A DNA stretch of 64,000 bases, from the NCBI GenBank assembly GCA_020747065.1, contig JAGMVK010000002.1:558001-622000 (forward strand), in the 5' to 3' direction. This document shows positions 57,849 through 64,000 of the stretch, one piece after another. The notes beneath the pieces are model-generated. The model saw nothing but the letters and a program-made list of their open reading frames with translations, searched no databases and was not told the DNA's origin. The stretch is from Cadophora sp. MPI-SDFR-AT-0126. Taxonomy: Eukaryota > Ascomycota > Leotiomycetes > Helotiales > Ploettnerulaceae. How positions within the stretch are numbered: position 1 is the first letter of the stretch; the number at the start of each line of letters is the position of its first letter. The translations under genes and the position numbers were made by a program.

Positions 57849-60150
57849 TCATATCTCATAATCACCGTCATCGTCGAAGCCTAGATCCCCAGCGTCCCTT
57901 TTACCCACATCAAACCAGCCTCCAAAGTCCAGTTTCATCAATAATCGGTCTACTCTTCCAACTTTGGTAGGCACGTAGGCGCCTTCTTCGCCAAGCACTA
58001 GTTCTGCAAAGCCGTTGTCCCAGCCTTCTTTCTCTTGGTCGATATCTCGTAGATTCTTGACGATTTCCTCGATTCCGTCTTTGACACGATTTGCAACGGT
58101 GACCAGTTGCTCTTTGATGTCCCGCTCCTCCTTGTGAAAGTCAGAAAATGCATCGACCACGCCCTCGTCGGCTTCCAGATCCAGTGATTGCCAGATGGAA
58201 TGGACTCGATAGACTAGTGCTACCAGATGGTCGATCTGCTGAAACAGGTGATACAGCGGATCGGTAAATGAAGAGTTTGTCAGGAGAAGAGTTGTAGCCA
58301 ATGCAGACAGATACCTCCTGTGAGCATCAGCAAGGGTCTGGGGATCATGTGTGTTGCTGTTTCCAGTTTGCGAAGTTGGTTCCCGTGCTGCTTGCAACCA
58401 TATATCATCTTCGTCGTCCACCGGGCTCCTTGGACTTGTAGGCCTCGAAGATTCGCCAGCCAGCCAGGTCTTGAATCCATCCCATGTGCCTTGGACAACT
58501 TCTCCTTGAAGATATGCTTCTGTCTCTCCCAGGAAGAAAACTGCTGCACTACTTGTCGCCCAAACACTACGCATGGCTTGGGATCGCTCTTTACCACGAG
58601 TTCGCATTGTTTGGACCTTATTTCGTCCAGCAGTTGAACTGCCATAAGGAGGACCTGGTGGTGCTGGGTGGTCTCGGCGTAGAGAAGTGATTTTCCAAAG
58701 ATCTGTGAGACGAAGATGGGCTCTGTGTATCGACAGGAGATACGCATTAATACTCGAGTAGATTTGGACATCCGCAGGGGTAAGGAATAGATCCAATGGA
58801 GAGGGAATGTGCAGCGAAAGTGAAACTGGTACCGAGAGCAACAGATTCTTGAACGGTGTTGAGACAATCTTCGAAGCGGTCTGTTGCCCTTTGGAAGGAG
58901 TCGTCGAGTTTGACTTCGTAATGGACAGCTGAACAAGGTCTCTTGCGAGTTCAAGAAGCTCGTCCTCGTCCTGTTCCTCCTCGTACTGCCCTTGGAGAGA
59001 GCCCATAGCTGCCCAAGTACGTGCCAGAACCGCAGAAACCTCGCCTTCCTTCACTACGATGTTACCTAACCCATCTCGTTTGTCATAGCCGAGATTGTCA
59101 GATCGTCTCCATCTTGACCTGATCTTGTCATCTGCCTCGCTGATAAGGGCAATTGCGAACTCGCCACGACCGAGTAGGAAGAATTCCCGTAACAGAGACA
59201 ATATCTCAACCACTCTGCTCAGAGGCAGAAGCTTTTGAAGAGTTGTCTGAGACAACGAAATACGGATGGAGGTAATGACCCTAGAGAAGTTTGCGCCGTT
59301 GATTGGAAATTTCAATGTTGAAAGCTGTTGTAGATGAGACGACAGCAGATCCAGCTCAGGAGACTTTGCACTAGATACACCTTTGACTCGAATATGGTTG
59401 AGGGATCGGCCAATGAAGAGCAAGGAGCTTGCTGTTGACGCCGAGACAAATGCAGGCAGAAGTTCTGGCTTGCTTTGATATTCCTGAACTTATTAGAAAC
59501 TAGTTTCATAGCAGGGGAAGGCCTACCTGTATGTCTCCATGAACTATTTGGACAAAAAAGTCCTCTCTTCCAAAGCTGGGTAACCTCCCATACAGAACCC
59601 AAGCAGATACTTGCTTCAACCAGGCTGTTTCCGCAACCCTTACCAAACTCAATGCCGCTTCTTCAATATCCACATATCCGGTCTGCATGGATTCGCATAA
59701 TCGATCAATAACCATAGCTCCGCTACAGGTCTTTCCGTCCCCTCCATTACCCCGCATCATGAACTCGACCACCTCTAGGAACCACTCCATTCTTCTGGTC
59801 CATCCCGAGAATTCGCCCACAATAGCTGTCAGTGGGACAATATTGTACGCGCCCACGGTCCCCGCATCTTTCCTCAGTATGCCGTCTTCCACTTCAAGCA
59901 CTTTACGTTGGAACCTTGCCAGGTGGGTCGATTTGATAGCCGTTGCAACGGCCTGGCAGATACTGGAAGGATGCGAGGTCGCTATAGTAGCAGTATGGGC
60001 AAGTAGCTTGCAGTGGAGGTTGCTTAGGTGGGCGATCGAGGAGAGGAGGGCTTTCTCTGGAGGGGAGAGTATTGAAGAGGAGGATGAATGATCGGCGGTG
60101 AGGAGAGGGGAGGGGTGACCGGAGAGGGAGAGGAGAATTTCGTGGAGCAT
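57849..60150 (-). CDS. Gamma-tubulin complex component 4 (GCP4-like)
   Basis: A 752-aa Spc97/Spc98-family protein from two exons (60150-59527 and 59483-57849) with a 43-nt intron (GTAGGC..TTCAG). It is expected to build the gamma-tubulin ring complex at spindle poles and other microtubule organising centres. The N-terminal GRIP1-like part starts MLHEILLSLSGHPSPLL and contains LVRVAETAWLKQVSAWVLYGRLP followed by FFVQ, typical of the family. The GRIP2-like C-terminal part includes DVQIYSSINAYLLSIHRAHLRLTDLW, then MRSVWATSSAAVFFLGETEAYLQGEVVQGTWDGF and LADAHRRYLSALATTLLL. Absence of N-terminal extension and total size favour GCP4 over GCP2, 3, 5 or 6. The C-terminal acidic tail (GDLGFDDDGDYEI) is not part of the fold. 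Confidence 0.88.
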
Positions 60151-61780
60151 GTTGGAGAACTGTATCTGGCATATATCAGCAATTGCCTTTCACCCAAGTA
60201 GTTTGTGCTGCATACGGAACTCCTTCTCCTCGACGACCTTGGAATCTATCGACAAGGTCCTGTTTGAGCAAAATGAAGGTACCGAGAAGTTCGAAGCGGC
60301 ACATTGATTCACAGCATTGCAGATGGTCTTTGCCTTTGGCAGCTAACAATTTCCTGCGCTGCCGATTGTAGTTATCGCCCTTGTCATGGTTCCGCAGAGA
60401 GACACAGAAGACTCGAGATCCCCGTCGCGCGTCGATTTGTTGGAAGACGCGATGGATCACGTGAGGACTATACCTGGAAACAACTCGAGGAAACTCGAAG
60501 CCCTCAAAATTTGTTACAATTTTCCATGGTTCTGTTCCGACTCTGTGGAAAATATACACCTCGCAGTTTCCAAGCTGACGAGCCAAAATTTTGAACAATG
60601 TCCAGGTCAACTTGCACAATTAGCTGCCGACGCTTCTCCCGCCGATTGCCGTTCAAACCAGGCGGAAAATGCTCCAAGTGTATACAGACTACGCTCGCAT
60701 TTCCAGATCTCCAAATACACTAATGATCCTCTTTACAGATAGTTAAAATAGAAGCTACCGTGGTATACTTCAACATGGTATGCTTCACCAGCTCATCACG
60801 CATAATTCAAAGCTAAAGGATTCCGCCAGTTTCCTCTCCCTCTTCTCCTTCCAGCTAATTGAACGCTCTTATACTTCGTTAAATCGCTGCAATAGGCTTG
60901 GCCGCTACAAAAATAAGAGACATAATGTCCCTTATGGCAGAGCCCTTTCGTAATCCAGATATCTGTTGGTAAATACCGCTTCGACAAGTACGCTCGCTCG
61001 CTCAGATGAGAAATCGATTGATGTTTACTTTACCAAAGTTCGCTAAAAGAAATCTTCAACAAGCGAGGAAATAAAAAGTGCGTTGACGGTATCGTATAGA
61101 AGGCAGGAAGGTGTTATTGTGAGCAGGTAAAGGGGCAGATCAAATGAATGTTGGTAAACAAACCAACAACCGCAAGCATTAGAAGTCCAGTTCAATGTGA
61201 GGAGGAGGAATGCTGAGCTGAAGATGTCGCTCCAGCATGAACTTCCTTCAGCCTCGGACAGATCAGATGAAAGGATAGACATAGTCAGTGAGGATAGTCA
61301 GTGCTGCCGCACAGAGGACAAGATCAGGTAATGAACGGTTGGGGAGCTTTCTGTTATAGAGTATTGCTGATTCTTGTTCATTCACCGAACCGGATTCTCG
61401 AGAGCGACATTTAGAGGGATCCTTGTTGTGTTCTCCTATATTTGGAGTCTTGCGCTGTGTAAGTAAGGATCTGTAGTAAAAAGATTTCTCTACTCCATGC
61501 TCCTCGAGAATCAAATACCATTTCTCCAGTCGCCACTTAGTGCAACCAACCTACCATAATGACCATCACAATCGCCCGCGTAAACCACAGCAAAACACAT
61601 TATTTCGAAAATCATGCATCCATTCTTTGATATTCTCTATCCATCACCCGCCATGGGTCTGAATCTCTATCAATTAAAGCATCCGTCAAACCGTCTCAAG
61701 GCAAAGCATTTCATTGCAAAGCAAGCCCGTGTATCCATCAATCCCATCCTATCAAAACATCATTCCAACATCAAACGCTT
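60151..61780. other. Intergenic region, no gene supported
   Basis: About 1.6 kb. Opposed frames at 60176-60619 (minus) and 60386-60742 (plus) overlap each other and neither has a motif; frames at 61043-61514 are also unsupported. The left end carries the GCP4 promoter, the right end the thioredoxin 3' flank. Confidence 0.4.
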
Positions 61781-62711
61781 TTAGACGACCGAAGCCTCAA
61801 TAGCCAACTTCAACGCATTGGGGTTCGCACCAACGACCTCCTTGACCTTCTCGCCGTCCTTGAAGATGAGGAAGGTGGGCATGGCGCGGATGCCGAGTTC
61901 CTGTGCTACGTCTGGAACTTCGTCGACGTCGAGCTTGGCGAAGTGGGCGTCGGGGAATTCGTCGGAGAACCTGTTTGAAAGATATACATGTCAGTCTCGA
62001 TTTTTCTGTCTTGCTGGGTTAAGTGGTTTGGGGGAATTGGGTGTTGGAGAAGGGAGGGAGAAGAACGTACTTGACGACTTGGGGAGCGATGACCTTGCAG
62101 GGACCGCACCAGACAGCGAAACAATCCAGGACAACGATCTTGTTGTCCTTGAGGGCGGTGGTGAAATCAGCCTTGCTGTAAGAGAAGGTGTGTTAGCATA
62201 TCTTTCATTGATAAAAACGAAAACCCCAGAACAATTGTTCAGCGCAGTGCCCGCTGCGAGGTAGCGATTGTGAAGTCGAGATCGAAGATGCGGATTGAAG
62301 GAAGAGCTGGAGCCTGGAGTTGCAGAGGGAGACTATTGCGTGAGCAGCAATTCCCACCATCCCTCCAGCAGTAGCCCATTCTCCAAGTCCTTTCAACTCG
62401 AATCTCATTCATCAAACTCGAACAGCCTATTCCACGATCTTCTATCCCATCCGCAGAGCTCATCAACCAACCCATCACCCCGCGCACCCGTCCCTCCAAA
62501 CAAGAGCAAAGCAAACCAAAGAAAACCTCTCCCCTACGCACCTAGCGAGATTGTGAACACCCATTTTCGCAGTAGTACTCTTGAATCCTCTTGTGTTCCT
62601 GTATAGGTTTGCGTAAATCGACTTATTCGCAGTCGTTCGTGTTATGAATGTAGGTGTTGTTGTTGATGTTCGTAATAGAGAAGTAGCGGAGCGGGCGAGG
62701 AGTGACATCAA
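61781..62711 (-). CDS. Thioredoxin with N-terminal presequence
   Basis: Three exons (62711-62542, 62175-62071, 61970-61781) give 154 aa. Intron 1 (62176-62541) is 366 nt, long for this window; intron 2 (61971-62070) is 100 nt. Splice ends are GTGCGT..TTACAG and GTACGT..AACAG. The redox motif AVWCGPCK is at residues 77-84 (Cys80, Cys83). Other thioredoxin landmarks are VVLDCFA, the cis-Pro in [15 protein letters not shown] and [18 protein letters not shown]. Residues 1-49 ([22 protein letters not shown] onward) are Arg/Ser/Thr-rich with no acidic residue, as in a mitochondrial presequence. An internal ATG at 62564 (MGVHNLA) would make a standard ~105-aa cytosolic thioredoxin. Both products may be made from one gene. 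Confidence 0.92.
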
Positions 62712-64000
62712 AGGAAGTTTAAGTAGCCGGTGGAGGGGTAGGTAGGTAGGGTAGAGGGAGAGGCAGAGCAGAGATAAAGGGTTAGAGGGCGGCTGTGGAT
62801 GGAAGGCACTGGTGAATGCAAGTGTGCGAGAGCGAATCGATTGGTGCTTGGTAAGGCAGGAGTTGCGTGGGAGAGGGCTGTGGGTGTTGGTTGAGGGGTC
62901 TAGCCGGGGACTTGATTTCTAAGGCGAGGATGACGCCTTCATCCTTCATCCTTCATCCACTGCTGTGTCCGAAAAAAAATGATGAGTAAGCGGGTGCTCA
63001 GCCTGTTTCGTTTTCACACTGTTTTGTTGGATTTATATGTTTTTGGAATCAATGCATAGCCTTGAGGGAATATTTCAAATACTAAAAGCGCATGCTTGTG
63101 GAATCTGTTAGATTTGGTTGTTGTTGTTTGGTTGGCTCGCTGAGCGATTGCATAACTTTGATCCTACTGTTTCGTACACAGGAGAGCAAGCCTCTTCCAA
63201 ATACCGAGGTGCCCGAAGGAAGAAATGACAATCATTGGCTTACATACCTACACTCACTTGAGGCTGGAGGGCTTCAGAACGTCATAACTCCAGATGTCTC
63301 TATCAAACGAGTAATCCGTTTATAGCAAGCAGTTTTCATTTTTTTTTCTCCTTAGTACCAACAATTATTAAGTTCGATCGATCCTCATTCACCAGAGGTG
63401 TCCAACGAACCGAAGCCGAGATTCCTCCATCACCAATTCCCTCAGTATTAACACGGGACCCAAATCCCGTAGGGCATCATGGGAGATAGTAATCAGAAAA
63501 TATGGACCGCCTCTTTGCCTGCCATTTTCTATTTTTCCTTTTCCCTCCCCGCTCATTCAGCGGCCGGCGCCAGCGCTTTCTCCCTTGCCCGCAGGTGCGG
63601 ACTGAGACATACATACTTAAGGGTATGGTCGAAGATTCAGATGAGACATGCACTGCATTGCTTTTGCATTGCCTTACCTTGCCTTGCGTTATCGATAGGA
63701 GAATTTCAGACCATTGGGCTGGATCGGATTGGATTGAACGGGATTACCCCACTTGCCTAAATGAGAAGAAAAGTATAGAGAAAAAAGGAATTGGGCTTCC
63801 GGTAAATAATCTTGGTTTTGAAGGGATGAAGATATGGATTGAATTTTTTTCAAGACCGTTGAATCACATTTCATCTCATTTCATCTTTCTTATTCTCTTC
63901 CTTCCTTTCTTTTGCAGATGAACTACAGTATCTGTCTCATCTTATTCTCTCCTTGCATGTCAATAAATACTCCTTCTCCTTCTCCAGCCAGTGGTCCATT
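62712..64000. other. Intergenic region to window end
   Basis: It holds the thioredoxin promoter on the left. Frames at 63092-63325 and 63479-63921 have no motifs. No gene is supported up to the window edge. Confidence 0.4.

Noticed and set aside
60176..60742. Opposed frames of 147 (minus) and 118 (plus) codons
   Set aside because: They overlap in antisense, neither has a recognisable motif, and both lie in the GCP4 upstream region.

Overview
The window is nuclear DNA of a filamentous ascomycete (Pezizomycotina). Most genes carry short spliceosomal introns of 40-200 nt with GT..AG ends and CTAAC/CTGAC-like branch sites. The families are typical of these fungi: HET domain, PDR-type ABC transporter, Zn2Cys6 regulators, a hevein-domain lectin, GH43, a CmcJ/AsaB-like oxygenase and BBC1. 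A Leotiomycete-like origin is only an impression. I found no rRNA, tRNA, CRISPR array, autonomous transposon or telomeric repeat. Exon structures were read by eye from splice signals and reading-frame continuity.

Layout. 0-24 kb is accessory in character: an FAD-linked oxidase, a HET-domain gene with a broken 3' frame, an APH-like kinase, a small zinc-knuckle membrane protein, a GPI-type secreted protein, a triple hevein-domain secreted protein, a protein with a fungal LPLELR-type module, and a tail-to-tail pair of a CmcJ/AsaB-like oxygenase and a nine-exon PDR transporter. 24-28 kb holds relics (a multi-stop frame, a possible NLR-like N-terminus, a broken RNase H domain) around intact mitoribosomal MRP51. 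28-41 kb is mostly housekeeping: BBC1, Rtr1/RPAP2, ribosomal protein eS17, two uncharacterised genes and an ISG12-like membrane protein, plus a quinone-oxidoreductase-like gene with a stop at codon 8. 41-44.5 kb is a long non-coding, repeat-rich leader upstream of a Zn2Cys6 regulator. 48-52 kb has a six-exon beta-carbonic anhydrase and a second Zn2Cys6 regulator. 52-57 kb has a small membrane protein, a gene-poor stretch and a secreted GH43 enzyme. 57-63 kb has gamma-tubulin complex component GCP4 and a thioredoxin with a presequence.

How genes relate: there are no operons. The only neighbourhood suggesting joint function is the oxygenase/transporter pair (16.1-22.3 kb). The hevein-domain protein, the GH43 enzyme and the GPI-type protein act outside the cell or at its surface. 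The housekeeping genes act independently.

I did not find a clearly new multi-gene system. The most notable observations are the broken genes (HET frame shift, RNase H relic lacking its last catalytic Asp, nonsense codon in the oxidoreductase, the multi-stop frame at 24.4-25.0 kb), the unresolved start of the 45-kb regulator, and the non-canonical zinc-cluster of the 51-kb regulator.
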